A stretch of 64,000 nucleotides of DNA. Source: Janthinobacterium sp. ROICE36. GTDB lineage: Bacteria > Pseudomonadota > Gammaproteobacteria > Burkholderiales > Burkholderiaceae_D. Both the position numbers and the translations under genes were made by a program. The notes under the pieces were generated by a model that was not told where the DNA came from, did not search any database, and saw nothing but the letters and a program-made list of their open reading frames with translations. Position 1 is the first letter of the stretch; every line of letters starts with the position of its first letter. Positions 54,245-63,266 of the stretch are shown in pieces. Where the stretch lies: positions 1-64,000 of the forward strand of contig NZ_PEBS01000015.1 in the NCBI RefSeq assembly GCF_002869965.1, given 5' to 3'.

Positions 54245-56590
54245 ATGACATCTTCAAACACCGCTGGCTCCGCTGGCTCGAAGCCGCCCACCAAGGGCAG
54301 CAAACCCAAACGTTTTCTGCTGATGGCGCTGGTATCGCTGCTGGGCCTGGGCATCGTCGGCGTCCTGCTGGTGGTTTTTGGCCTGGCCATGGCCTATCCG
54401 AACCTGCCCGCGCTCGATACCTTGACCGATTACAAGCCGAAAATGCCGCTGCGCGTGTTCACGTCCGACAGTGTGCTGATCGGCGAGTTCGGTGAAGAAC
54501 GGCGCAACATGGTGCACATCAAGGATATTCCCGATGTCATGAAGAAAGCCGTGCTGGCGATCGAAGATGACCGCTTTTATGAACATGGCGGCGTCGATTA
54601 CCTGGGCATCACCCGCGCGGCCCTGCACAACCTGACGGGCGGCGCCAAGCAAGGCGCCTCGACCATCACGCAGCAGGTGGCGCGCAACTTCTTCCTGTCC
54701 AGCGAACAGACCCTGAAACGCAAGGCGTATGAAGTCTTGCTGGCCTGGAAGATCGAGAAAAACCTCAGCAAGGACCAGATCCTTGAAGTGTATATGAACC
54801 AGATTTATCTGGGACAGCGCGCCTACGGCTTCGCCTCGGCCGCGCAAATCTATTTCGGCAAGAATATCCAGGATCTGACCGTGGCCGAAGCGGCCATGCT
54901 GGCCGGCTTGCCGAAGGCGCCGTCCGCCTACAACCCCGTCGTCAATCCGAAACGCGCGCGCATGCGCCAGCAATACATCCTGCAGCGCATGGCGCAGCTG
55001 GGCTACATCACGCCAGCGCAGTACGAAGAAGCGAAAAATGAAGAGCTGAAAGTGAAAACCGACAGCAGCGCCTTTGGCGTGCACGCGGAATATGTGTCGG
55101 AAATGGCGCGCCAGCTGGTCTACGAGCAATTCAAGGAAGATACCTACACGCGCGGCCTGAACGTCTACACCACCATCACCAAGGCCGACCAGGATGCTGC
55201 CTACATCGCCTTGCGCAAGGGCGTAATGGATTACGAGAAACGCCACGGCTACCGCGGCCCGGAAGCCTACATCGAGATTCCGAAAACCAAGGCCGAAGCG
55301 GACGACGCGATCGAAACGGAACTGGCCGACCACCCGGACAGCGACGACATCATCGCCGCCATGGTGCTGCAGGCGTCGCCAAAAGCGTTGCAGGCGGTCA
55401 CTTCGGCCGGCGAGGAAATCACGATCACGGGCCCCGGCCTGACCTTTGGCGCGGCCTGGCTGTCGGAAAAAGCGGCACCGAACCGCCGCATCAAGCGCGG
55501 CGCCGTGATCCGCGTCATGCAGGAAAACAACAGCTGGGTCTTGACGCAGATGCCGGAAGTGCAATCGGCCTTCGTTTCGGCCAGCACCACCGACGGCGCC
55601 ATCCGCGCCATGGTGGGCGGCTTCGATTACAACCGCAACAAGTTCAACCACGTCACGCAAGCGTGGCGACAGCCCGGTTCGGCCTTCAAGCCCTTCATCT
55701 ATTCCGCTTCGCTGGAACGGGGCCTGTCGCCGGCCACCATCATCAACGATGCACCGATTTCATTCGACGCGGGCCAGACGGGCGGTCAGGCCTGGGAACC
55801 GAAGAACTACGACAGCAAATACGATGGCCCGATGACCATGCGCAAGGGCTTGATGAAATCGAAAAACATGATTTCCATCCGCATCCTGCACAAGATCGGC
55901 GCCAAATATGGCCAGGAATACGCGACGCGCTTTGGTTTTGACGCGGACAAGAACCCGCCGTACCTGACCCTGGCCCTGGGCGCCGGCAACGTGACGCCGC
56001 TGCAGATGGCAGGCGCCTACGCCGTGTTCGCCAATGGCGGCTACAAGATCAACCCGTATCTGATCGCCAAGGTGACCGATAGCGACGGCAATATCCTGTC
56101 GCAAGCCAAGCCGGACCTGGCGGGAGAGGAAGCCAACCGCGTCATCGACGAGCGCAATGCCTTCATGATGAACAGCATGCTCAACGACGTCGTGCGCTTC
56201 GGCACGGCCAACAAGGCCATGGCTCTGAAGCGCCCTGACCTGGCCGGCAAGACGGGCACCACCAACGATTCCATCGATGCCTGGTTCGCCGGTTATCAGG
56301 CCAAGCTGGTGGGCATCGCCTGGATCGGCTACGACCAGCCGCGCAACCTGGGCAACCGGGAAACGGGCGGCGGCCTGGCCTTGCCGATCTGGATCAGTTA
56401 CATGGCGAAAGCCCTGAAAAGCATTCCCGTCGAGGAACGCGCCGTGCCGGAAGGCCTGATCCGCGTGGGCGACGAGTATTACTACGCGGAAAATCCGCCA
56501 GGCACCGGGGTGGGCAGCCTGGAAGGCGCGGCGCGCGGCACGCCAGAGGAAGAAAAAGCCAAGGAAGCCGTCAAGAACGAGCTGTTTTAA
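54245..56590 (+). CDS. mrcA: Class A penicillin-binding protein 1A
   Basis: A 781-residue bifunctional peptidoglycan synthase with one N-terminal transmembrane helix (about 24-48). The glycosyltransferase (GT51) domain has EDDRFYEHGG and STITQQVARNFF; an OB-like linker follows. The transpeptidase domain has the S-x-x-K in GSAFKP, SKN and KTGTT. It lies divergent from pilM, the usual ponA-pilM arrangement in betaproteobacteria and pseudomonads. Confidence 0.96.
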   Translation: MTSSNTAGSAGSKPPTKGSKPKRFLLMALVSLLGLGIVGVLLVVFGLAMAYPNLPALDTLTDYKPKMPLRVFTSDSVLIGEFGEERRNMVHIKDIPDVMKKAVLAIEDDRFYEHGGVDYLGITRAALHNLTGGAKQGASTITQQVARNFFLSSEQTLKRKAYEVLLAWKIEKNLSKDQILEVYMNQIYLGQRAYGFASAAQIYFGKNIQDLTVAEAAMLAGLPKAPSAYNPVVNPKRARMRQQYILQRMAQLGYITPAQYEEAKNEELKVKTDSSAFGVHAEYVSEMARQLVYEQFKEDTYTRGLNVYTTITKADQDAAYIALRKGVMDYEKRHGYRGPEAYIEIPKTKAEADDAIETELADHPDSDDIIAAMVLQASPKALQAVTSAGEEITITGPGLTFGAAWLSEKAAPNRRIKRGAVIRVMQENNSWVLTQMPEVQSAFVSASTTDGAIRAMVGGFDYNRNKFNHVTQAWRQPGSAFKPFIYSASLERGLSPATIINDAPISFDAGQTGGQAWEPKNYDSKYDGPMTMRKGLMKSKNMISIRILHKIGAKYGQEYATRFGFDADKNPPYLTLALGAGNVTPLQMAGAYAVFANGGYKINPYLIAKVTDSDGNILSQAKPDLAGEEANRVIDERNAFMMNSMLNDVVRFGTANKAMALKRPDLAGKTGTTNDSIDAWFAGYQAKLVGIAWIGYDQPRNLGNRETGGGLALPIWISYMAKALKSIPVEERAVPEGLIRVGDEYYYAENPPGTGVGSLEGAARGTPEEEKAKEAVKNELF

Positions 56591-56603
56591 GATCATTTGA
56601 TGC

Positions 56604-56636
56604 AAAAAGGGCAGCCTGCAAAGGCTGCCCTTTTTT
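56604..56636. terminator. Bidirectional rho-independent terminator between ponA and cyaY
   Basis: GGGCAGCCT (56609-56617) pairs with AGGCTGCCC (56622-56630) over a GCAA tetraloop, with five A before and six T after. It can end both ponA (plus) and cyaY (minus). Confidence 0.93.
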
Positions 56637-56654
56637 ATTGCCGCGGCGAAAAGC

Positions 56655-56984
56655 TTATTTCAGGACCACGGGCGCGCCCGCCTGCTCGCTGGCCATGGCC
56701 GACAGGGCCGCAAACAGTTCCGAGTCGTCGCGCGTGTTGCGCCACTCGTCGCCCACGCGTTTGTAATGAAAACCGCCCGAGCGCGCTGCCACCCACATTT
56801 CGCGCATGGGAGCCTGGCTGTTGACGATGATTTTCGTGCCGTTATCGATGAATTCGATTTCCAGCACATTGCCGCTGCGGCTGCATTCGACGTCGAGCAC
56901 GTCTTCATCGTTCAGGCGGTCCAGCGCCGCAGCGATCTGGGTCAGGGTGGCTTCGGCCAGGGCCAGGAATTCCGATTCGCTCAT
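56655..56984 (-). CDS. cyaY: Iron donor / frataxin-like protein CyaY
   Basis: A 109-residue protein of the frataxin family. The acidic N-terminal helix (ESEFLALAEATLTQIAAALD), the strand DVECSRSGNVLEIEF and the tryptophan in REMWVAARSGGFHY are typical. It binds iron and modulates the IscS cluster machinery. The start at 56984 has GGAG upstream. It is divergent from lptM. Confidence 0.95.
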   Translation of the reverse strand: MSESEFLALAEATLTQIAAALDRLNDEDVLDVECSRSGNVLEIEFIDNGTKIIVNSQAPMREMWVAARSGGFHYKRVGDEWRNTRDDSELFAALSAMASEQAGAPVVLK

Positions 56985-57024
56985 GCTACACTCCAAAGAT
57001 CTTAATCAAACCGTGATTCTAATC

Positions 57025-57207
57025 GTGAAGTCATCCTCAGCGTTTTATATCGGCACCGCCATTGTGGTTTCTAGCGTCCTGGCCGGCTGCGGCCAGCCCG
57101 GTCCCCTGTACCTGCCCAAGCCGCCTGCGGCCAAGGGCGCGCCCGCCAAAGGCCCGGTTGAACCGGCCCCCGTGCCACCGCCACCGGTGATCGTGCCGGC
57201 CACCTAA
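57025..57207 (+). CDS. lptM: LptM-like small lipoprotein (YifL family)
   Basis: A 60-residue lipoprotein with signal peptide and lipobox LAGC (cysteine 22), followed by GQPGPLYLPKPP, the hallmark of LptM/YifL proteins that assist LptD maturation. The tail is proline- and alanine-rich. The start is GTG at 57025, giving M-K-S-S-S; a GTG at 57013 is an alternative. No clear ribosome-binding site is visible. Its stop overlaps the msrQ stop on the other strand. In related genomes lysA commonly follows; it is absent here. Confidence 0.78.
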   Translation: MKSSSAFYIGTAIVVSSVLAGCGQPGPLYLPKPPAAKGAPAKGPVEPAPVPPPPVIVPAT

Positions 57208-57857
57208 GCAGAACGCACCGGGGTGGCGGCATGCGCCGCCCTGGCGCTTTTCACACGCTTGTTCCAGGCGAAAACCACGCGTATTAACAACAGTAGCGCG
57301 ACGATACTGCCAAACAGGATAGGTTGCGCGAAATTGTGCTTGCCCGCCTTCATCCACCAGAAGTGCAAAATGCCCAGCGGCGCGATGACGTAGATCAAGC
57401 GGTGCAGCCACTGCCAGCGCTTGCCGCCGAGGCGCTTGACCATGCCATTCGTGCTCGTCACGGCCAGCGGAATCAGCAAGACGAAGGCGATGAAGCCCAC
57501 CGTGATGAACGGGCGCTTGAGCACATCCTTCCACATTTCCTGCACATCAAAAAAGTGATCGAACCACAGGAAGGTGGTGAAGTGCAGTGCCGCGTAGAAA
57601 AACGCGAACAGGCCCAGCATCCGCCGCAGCTTGATCAGCCAATTCCATTGCGTGAGGCGCCGCAAGGGCGTCACCGCCAGGCTGATGCACAGAAAATACA
57701 GGGTCCAGTCGCCCGTACCGCGCGTGATGAATTCCAGCGGCTCCACCAGTTGCCCCGTGTACGTCAGCCACACCATGCGCGCAAACGGCAGCAGCGCCAG
57801 CAAAAAGATCAGGCTTTTGAAGAGCGACAATTGTCTCGGCGTGGGGTTGAGGGCCAT
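57204..57857 (-). CDS. msrQ: Heme-binding membrane subunit MsrQ
   Basis: A 217-residue protein with six transmembrane helices of the ferric-reductase-like type. Conserved histidines are seen in YAALHFTTFLWF, WLHRLIYVIAP and LHFWWMKAGKH. It passes electrons from the quinone pool to MsrP for periplasmic methionine sulfoxide repair. It follows msrP by 9 bases. Confidence 0.95.
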   Translation of the reverse strand: MALNPTPRQLSLFKSLIFLLALLPFARMVWLTYTGQLVEPLEFITRGTGDWTLYFLCISLAVTPLRRLTQWNWLIKLRRMLGLFAFFYAALHFTTFLWFDHFFDVQEMWKDVLKRPFITVGFIAFVLLIPLAVTSTNGMVKRLGGKRWQWLHRLIYVIAPLGILHFWWMKAGKHNFAQPILFGSIVALLLLIRVVFAWNKRVKSARAAHAATPVRSA

Positions 57858-57866
57858 GGTCTTTCC

Positions 57867-58844
57867 TTAAAAGAACTTCTTCAGATCCATGCCCGCGTAC
57901 AAGGAAGCGACATCGTTGTAGCCGTTGAACATCAGGGTCTTGCGCTTGCGCGTAAGAAAGCCGTCTTCGCCGATACGCCGCTCGGAAGCCTGCGACCAAC
58001 GCGGATGATCGACGTTCGGGTTCACATTCGAGTAAAAACCGTATTCGGACGGGGCCGACAGGTTCCAGGAAGTGCGCGGCTGCTCCTTGACGAAACGGAT
58101 CTTGACGATGGATTTGGCGGACTTGAAACCATATTTCCACGGCAACACCATGCGCACGGGCGCGCCGTTCTGGTTCGGCAAGGTTTCCCCATACATGCCC
58201 AGGGTCAGCAGTGCCAGGGGATGGTTCGCTTCATCGATGCGCAAGCCTTCCGTATAGGGCCATTGCAGCACGCGGCTGCCCACGCCCGGCATTTGCTTCT
58301 TGTCGGCCAGGGTGATGAATTCCACATACTTGGCATTGCCCGTCGGCTCGACCTTCTTGATGATTTCGGAAAAGGAATAACCAATCCACGGAATCACCAT
58401 CGACCAGCCTTCCACGCAGCGCAGCCGGTACACGCGCTCTTCCAGCGGCGCCAGCTTCAGCAAGGCATCGAGGTCGAGCGTCATCGGCTTTTTCACTTCG
58501 CCTTCGATACTGACCGTCCACGGCCGCGTGCGCAGGGTACCCGCGTTTTGCGCCGGGTCGCTCTTGTCCGTACCAAATTCGTAGAAATTGTTGTAGCTGG
58601 TAGCGTCTTTGTAAGCCGTCTGCTTTTCCAGCGCCGAATAGGCGGGATTGAGCTTGGCAGCCAGCTTGGGATTCGTGCCTTGCGCGAAAGCTTCGCGGCT
58701 GGCCATTTCCAGCAAGGCCGCGCTGGACACGGAGCCCAGCGCCACTTGCCTGATGAAGCTGCGGCGCGATTCAAACACGGCGCGCGGCGTGATTTCGGAA
58801 GAATACGGCAATTCGATGCCGTTGGGACTGCGCTTGATCAACAT
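57867..58844 (-). CDS. msrP: Periplasmic methionine sulfoxide reductase catalytic subunit MsrP
   Basis: A 325-residue molybdopterin enzyme of the sulfite oxidase fold. A twin-arginine signal ([11 protein letters not shown]) is at 26-36, the likely molybdenum-ligand C143 is in [12 protein letters not shown], and the length is typical. It repairs oxidised methionine on cell-envelope proteins with MsrQ. Confidence 0.96.
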   Translation of the reverse strand: MLIKRSPNGIELPYSSEITPRAVFESRRSFIRQVALGSVSSAALLEMASREAFAQGTNPKLAAKLNPAYSALEKQTAYKDATSYNNFYEFGTDKSDPAQNAGTLRTRPWTVSIEGEVKKPMTLDLDALLKLAPLEERVYRLRCVEGWSMVIPWIGYSFSEIIKKVEPTGNAKYVEFITLADKKQMPGVGSRVLQWPYTEGLRIDEANHPLALLTLGMYGETLPNQNGAPVRMVLPWKYGFKSAKSIVKIRFVKEQPRTSWNLSAPSEYGFYSNVNPNVDHPRWSQASERRIGEDGFLTRKRKTLMFNGYNDVASLYAGMDLKKFF

Positions 58845-58926
58845 GGCGGCTCCGGGAAAAGGTGATGATATACCTTACACCAATTTTCCCAGGCCGTTCA
58901 TGACGCTTCTGTCATGCAAAAATCAA

Positions 58927-60078
58927 TTACAGTTTGCCGTAAGAATGCAGACCGGAAAGGAACATGTTGACACCCAGGAAGGCAAACGTCGTCACCAGCA
59001 AGCCCACCAGCGCCCACCAGGCGGCAACACGGCCGCGCAAGCCAGTCATCAATCGCATGTGCAGCCAGGCTGCATAGTTGAGCCAGACGATCAGCGCCCA
59101 GGTTTCTTTCGGGTCCCACGACCAGTAGCCGCCCCACGCTTCGGCCGCCCACAAGGCGCCCAGGATGGTCGCTACCGTGAAAAAAGCAAAGCCCACGGAA
59201 ATGGCCTTGTACATGACGTCGTCGAGCACTTCCAGCGAGGGTAGACGGTCGACCAGGTAGCCGCTCGATTTGAGCAGGTACGCCGCCGCCACCATGGCCG
59301 ACAGGGCGAACGTGCCGTAGCCGATGAAGTTGGCCGGCACGTGGATCTTCATCCACCAGCTTTGCAGGGCCGGCACCAGCGGCTGGATTTCGGCCGCGTC
59401 GCGCGTGACCGTGTACCACATCAGGAACACCACGGCCGCCGAAATGACCAGCATGACGAAGGCGCCCAGCTGGCGCGTCGCATAATGCTGCTCGTAATAC
59501 AGGTAGAACATGGCCGTGATCAGCGAGAACAGGATGAACACCTCATACAGGTTCGACACGGGAATATGGCCCACGTCAGCGCCGATCAGGTAAGACTCGT
59601 ACCAGCGCACCAGCATGCCCGTCAGGCCCAGCACCACGCCGGCCCAGCACAGCAGGGAGCCGACCGAGGAACCGAATTCCGAACGCGCCACCAGGCCGAT
59701 CCAGTAGAACAGCGTCGACAGCACGAACAGGGTGCCCATCCACAGGATGGCGGACTGGCTCGACAAGAGGTATTTCAGGAAGAATTTCTGGTTCGCCATT
59801 TCCAGATGACCGGCGTACAGTTCGATGGCGAACAGCGACAGCACGGCCGCCAGGGGGATCAGCCAGCGCACGGGCTTCCACTGCCAGCCCAGCCACGCAA
59901 ACGTGGGCGCCGCTGCCAGCAAGATAGCCTTTTCATAGATATCCATGAAGGCGCCAAAGCGCATCAGGCCGAACAGGGACGCGGCCAGCAAGCCGGCGCC
60001 ATACAGCCAATCGATCGGGCTCAGGCGCTTGAAAAATCCTGGTTCCTGGGTATAAATTTGCTTGTTTGCCAATTCCAT
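58927..60078 (-). CDS. ccsB: Cytochrome c biogenesis protein CcsB/CcsA (ResC-type)
   Basis: A 383-residue membrane protein with about eight helices. The tryptophan-rich heme-handling motif WGGYWSWDPKETW and flanking histidines mark a system II heme transporter. It pairs with ResB, encoded immediately upstream, to deliver and attach heme to apocytochromes c outside the membrane. The start at 60078 begins at MELANKQIYTQ; upstream in-frame codons look non-coding. I use ccsB as naming varies between genomes. Confidence 0.94.
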   Translation of the reverse strand: MELANKQIYTQEPGFFKRLSPIDWLYGAGLLAASLFGLMRFGAFMDIYEKAILLAAAPTFAWLGWQWKPVRWLIPLAAVLSLFAIELYAGHLEMANQKFFLKYLLSSQSAILWMGTLFVLSTLFYWIGLVARSEFGSSVGSLLCWAGVVLGLTGMLVRWYESYLIGADVGHIPVSNLYEVFILFSLITAMFYLYYEQHYATRQLGAFVMLVISAAVVFLMWYTVTRDAAEIQPLVPALQSWWMKIHVPANFIGYGTFALSAMVAAAYLLKSSGYLVDRLPSLEVLDDVMYKAISVGFAFFTVATILGALWAAEAWGGYWSWDPKETWALIVWLNYAAWLHMRLMTGLRGRVAAWWALVGLLVTTFAFLGVNMFLSGLHSYGKL

Positions 60079-60126
60079 ATTTTCTCCATTCCCGGCGACG
60101 CGCAAGCGTCCCAGACACAGCGCAGC

Positions 60127-62223
60127 TTACGCCGATTGCGGCAGCTTTGCCTTCAAAGTCTCAAATTCTTTTTCAAAATCCAGCGTCTTGCGTTGCGTGC
60201 TCATGGCCATCAGCGCCTCGCTGCCGCCCTCGCCATCCTTGATCCACACCCACAGGCGGCGCTCGCGGATATAAAACATGGAAAACACGCCGATCACGAG
60301 GAACAGGCAACCGAGGTACACCACGCTCTTGCCCGGCGAACGCGTCACTTGCAGCACGGACGCCTTGATTTCCGTGAACTCGTCCAGTTGCAGATACACG
60401 GGTGCACCATAAAAGACGCTGTCGGACAGCGCATTCGTGGCCAGCTGCAGGAAGCGGCCGTGCTTGTCATCGGCCTCGATGGCTTTCAAGCCATCCTGGG
60501 CGCGTGCCGCCTGCCACAAGTCCCACAGACTGCCATTCAAGATTTTCATGAAGATATCGGCCGCTTTTTCTTGCTCGGCGGCAGGAATTTTCTCCAGGAA
60601 ACGCGAAATGGCCAGGAAACCGCCATCTTGCCCATTGCCGGCAAAGATGCCCAGGCTTTTCGCCGCCGATTCCTGCAACTGGCCGCGCAGGGCTTGCGCG
60701 CCCGCCTGCGGCATGGCGCGGGCCGCATAGCGGGCGGCGGCCTGCTGACGCAGCGCGGGATCTTGCAGGGCGGCACGCAAACGCATCCACTCGTTCACGC
60801 TGTAATTGTCATCGACAGGAATGCGCAGATAGCTGAACGGGTCGCTGGGATTGACGCGCATACCGGCCAGGAACACCGTCGTGCCGTCCACGGTGACAGG
60901 CTGCATGTAATTCTGGTACTCGCGCGCCTGGCCCGTCTTGTCGCGCAATTTGTATTGCACCGAAGGGCCAACGTTCTTGATATCCTTATTATGCGCGCTC
61001 TTCGCGGCCGAACCGAGGCGCTTGTCCAGGCCGACGGCAAATTTATCGTTGAAACTTTCCGCCTTGCTGACGGCGCGCACATCCTGGCCGGCGCTGAGGT
61101 TTTCCACGTTGAACGGACGGAAACCCGACCATTCCACCGTGTAGGAATTGCCATCGCTGCGCTCGAGCGGCGTACTGCCGCCCACTTCGCCGCCGATATC
61201 GAAGCGTTTCGTCGTCTTGCCCGTCATGGGAAAACCCGTCAATTTAAGCTTGCTGCCGCCATCTTCAAAGCTGGACTGGTACAGGGCCAGTCCCTTGTAC
61301 AGCAGCGGCTGGTTGACTTTGATGGTTGCTGGGAAACTTTCACCCGTGACATGGTCGGTGATGACGACATCGCTGGCAAACAGCTTGGGCATGCCCGTGC
61401 TGTAGAAATCGATATGGAATTTTTTCAGCAGGATGGTGATGGGCAGATCCTGGATCAGCACGCCATCGGCCTGGGGAATGATGGCCGTGTTGCTCGACGA
61501 GCCTTCCGGGATCATGGTGTTGCCGCGGAAAGTAGGATTCGACAGGCTCAAACGGTGCTGGGCAGGAATGTCGGCGATCACGCCGCTGCCGGAAAACGGC
61601 GTCTTGCCAAAGAACCATTGCTGTACGCGGATCGGCATTTCCGAATCGAGCAAGCCGCCCACGCAGATGATGACGATGGCGCCGTGGGCAAAGATATAAC
61701 CCCATTTATTGGCGGCGCCCCGCTTGGCGGCCACCAGGGTGGCATTGTCCTTCTCGACCACTTTGGCCGCATAGCCGCTGTCTTTCAGGCGCATCACCAT
61801 CTGCTGCGCCAGCACGGCGCGCGGCAGCGGCGCCTGCCATTCCATCTTGTGATGGAAATTGCGCAAGGATTGCTCGCGCACATTGTCGCGCCAGCTGCGC
61901 ATATCCTTGAGCATCTTCGGCGCATTGCGCACGATGCACAGCGAGGTCGAGGCGACCAGGAAACCCATGATCACCAGGAACCACCAGGCCGAATACACGG
62001 AGTACAGACTCAGCTTGTCGAAGACGGAGAACCAGAACGGACCGAACTGGTTCACATAATTGGGCATGGGCTCGTTCTGCTTGAGCACGGTGCCAATGAT
62101 GGAAGCGACGGCGATCAGGGTCAGCAAACTGATGGCAAAGCGCATCGACGAGACCAGCTCGACAAATTCAGCCAGGCTGCGGCGTTGGGTCTTTAACTCG
62201 ATTCCGGTCGTGCCTGTGCTCAT
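60127..62223 (-). CDS. resB: Cytochrome c biogenesis protein ResB (Ccs1)
   Basis: A 698-residue protein: three N-terminal transmembrane helices (starting near FAISLLTLIAVASIIG), a large periplasmic ResB domain and a last helix near 650 (VVYLGCLFLVIGVFSMFYI). It forms the system II cytochrome c synthase with the CcsB protein. The start at 62223 was chosen because the conserved region begins at MSTGTTGIELK. Confidence 0.95.
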   Translation of the reverse strand: MSTGTTGIELKTQRRSLAEFVELVSSMRFAISLLTLIAVASIIGTVLKQNEPMPNYVNQFGPFWFSVFDKLSLYSVYSAWWFLVIMGFLVASTSLCIVRNAPKMLKDMRSWRDNVREQSLRNFHHKMEWQAPLPRAVLAQQMVMRLKDSGYAAKVVEKDNATLVAAKRGAANKWGYIFAHGAIVIICVGGLLDSEMPIRVQQWFFGKTPFSGSGVIADIPAQHRLSLSNPTFRGNTMIPEGSSSNTAIIPQADGVLIQDLPITILLKKFHIDFYSTGMPKLFASDVVITDHVTGESFPATIKVNQPLLYKGLALYQSSFEDGGSKLKLTGFPMTGKTTKRFDIGGEVGGSTPLERSDGNSYTVEWSGFRPFNVENLSAGQDVRAVSKAESFNDKFAVGLDKRLGSAAKSAHNKDIKNVGPSVQYKLRDKTGQAREYQNYMQPVTVDGTTVFLAGMRVNPSDPFSYLRIPVDDNYSVNEWMRLRAALQDPALRQQAAARYAARAMPQAGAQALRGQLQESAAKSLGIFAGNGQDGGFLAISRFLEKIPAAEQEKAADIFMKILNGSLWDLWQAARAQDGLKAIEADDKHGRFLQLATNALSDSVFYGAPVYLQLDEFTEIKASVLQVTRSPGKSVVYLGCLFLVIGVFSMFYIRERRLWVWIKDGEGGSEALMAMSTQRKTLDFEKEFETLKAKLPQSA

Positions 62224-62328
62224 ACGTTGATACTCATACTGGATATGCAATCTTGAGGAAAGTGGCAAGGAGCACAGGATATGTCTGCGCGCAAGGCGGC
62301 AGCATACTCCTGTTTGGTCCCTGCCATG

Positions 62329-62359
62329 AAAAAGGGCAGCCTGTTTGAGACGGCCGCCC
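62329..62359 (-). terminator. Rho-independent terminator after the cytochrome c4 gene
   Basis: On the minus strand GGGCGGCC pairs with GGCTGCCC (one G-U pair) across a 10-base loop, followed by five T. It lies between the cytochrome c4 gene and resB, separating the two transcription units. Confidence 0.7.
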
Positions 62360-62408
62360 TGGTTCATGCGCGCTGGTGCGCCTGGCAATCGCTTGCCACT
62401 ATGAAAAC

Positions 62409-63080
62409 TTACTTCAGGCCGGCGATATAGTCGGCCACGGCGGCGATTTCGTCATCCGACATGCGGGCGGCGATGGTGTGCATTTGCGCACTGTTTTTGC
62501 GGGCGTCGGCCTTGGTGTTGCGGAACATGGCCAGCTGGGCCACCGTGTAATCCTGGTGCTGGCCGGCGATGCGCGGATACTGGACGGGCATGCCATTGCC
62601 CGTCGCGCCATGACAGCTGGCGCAGGCGGCGACTTGCTTGGAAGCAATGCCACCACGGTAGATTTTCTTGCCCAGGTCAATCGTATCCTTGTTTTTCGCG
62701 GCGCCCGGCTTGGACAGTTGCGCGCCCAGGTAGGCGGCGATATTCTTTTTGTCAGCGTCGCTGAGCATCTTGGCATAGGTCGTCATGACGGGCTGATTGC
62801 GCTCCGGCGTGGTGAAGTCGACCAGTTGCTTGTAAATATAGCTTTCGTGCTGGCCGGCCAGCTTCGGGTTGACCGTGATGGTCGAATTGCCGGCCGCGCC
62901 ATGGCAGGACACGCAGGCAGGCAAGCCGCGCGCCATATCTCCATCGGCGTACAGGGTGGCGCCCTTGGCGGCGTCGGCCTTGACGGCCGGTTTCGGTGCT
63001 TCGACCGCGGAAGCAGTTGCCGATACAGCCAGCAAAGCGAGCAGCATGGATTGGACAAACGGTGAAAACGCACGATTCAT
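62409..63080 (-). CDS. Diheme cytochrome c4
   Basis: A 223-residue periplasmic protein with a signal peptide (to about residue 25) and two heme c motifs, CVSCH at 56-60 and CASCH at 153-157, each followed by a distal methionine region (QPVMTTYAKML, NSAQMHTIAARM). The duplicated fold is that of cytochrome c4, an electron carrier to terminal oxidases. It lies beside the resB/ccsB heme-attachment genes and is divergent from engB. Confidence 0.94.
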   Translation of the reverse strand: MNRAFSPFVQSMLLALLAVSATASAVEAPKPAVKADAAKGATLYADGDMARGLPACVSCHGAAGNSTITVNPKLAGQHESYIYKQLVDFTTPERNQPVMTTYAKMLSDADKKNIAAYLGAQLSKPGAAKNKDTIDLGKKIYRGGIASKQVAACASCHGATGNGMPVQYPRIAGQHQDYTVAQLAMFRNTKADARKNSAQMHTIAARMSDDEIAAVADYIAGLK

Positions 63081-63200
63081 TCAGGCACCCTGAGACAGTG
63101 AGAAATTAGTGGTGGACATTGCCGTGCTCCCGAGATTTTTGATTTATTTTCAGGGCTGCAAGCCGCATCGCTGCTACGCCGGCAACAATTAACAATCCCT

Positions 63201-63245
63201 TATTGTACAATAGCTTCTTGGCGTTATCGCTCCCTTATCGCTCCA
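63201..63245. repeat. Palindrome and tandem repeat in the cytochrome c4-engB spacer
   Basis: TATTGTACAATA (63201-63212) is a perfect palindrome containing TACAAT on both strands, so it could serve as a -10 in both directions. It is followed by a direct repeat, TTATCGCTCCC then TTATCGCTCCA (63224-63245). Function is unknown. The rest of this 186-base spacer shows nothing clear. Confidence 0.4.
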
Positions 63246-63266
63246 TTTTGTTGCTTTACTACTCCC

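Noticed and set aside
59341..62196. A 951-codon plus-strand open frame opposite ccsB and resB
   Set aside because: It is antisense to two well-recognised genes, rich in H, Q, R and A as expected from reading high-GC codons backwards, and shows no family sequence.
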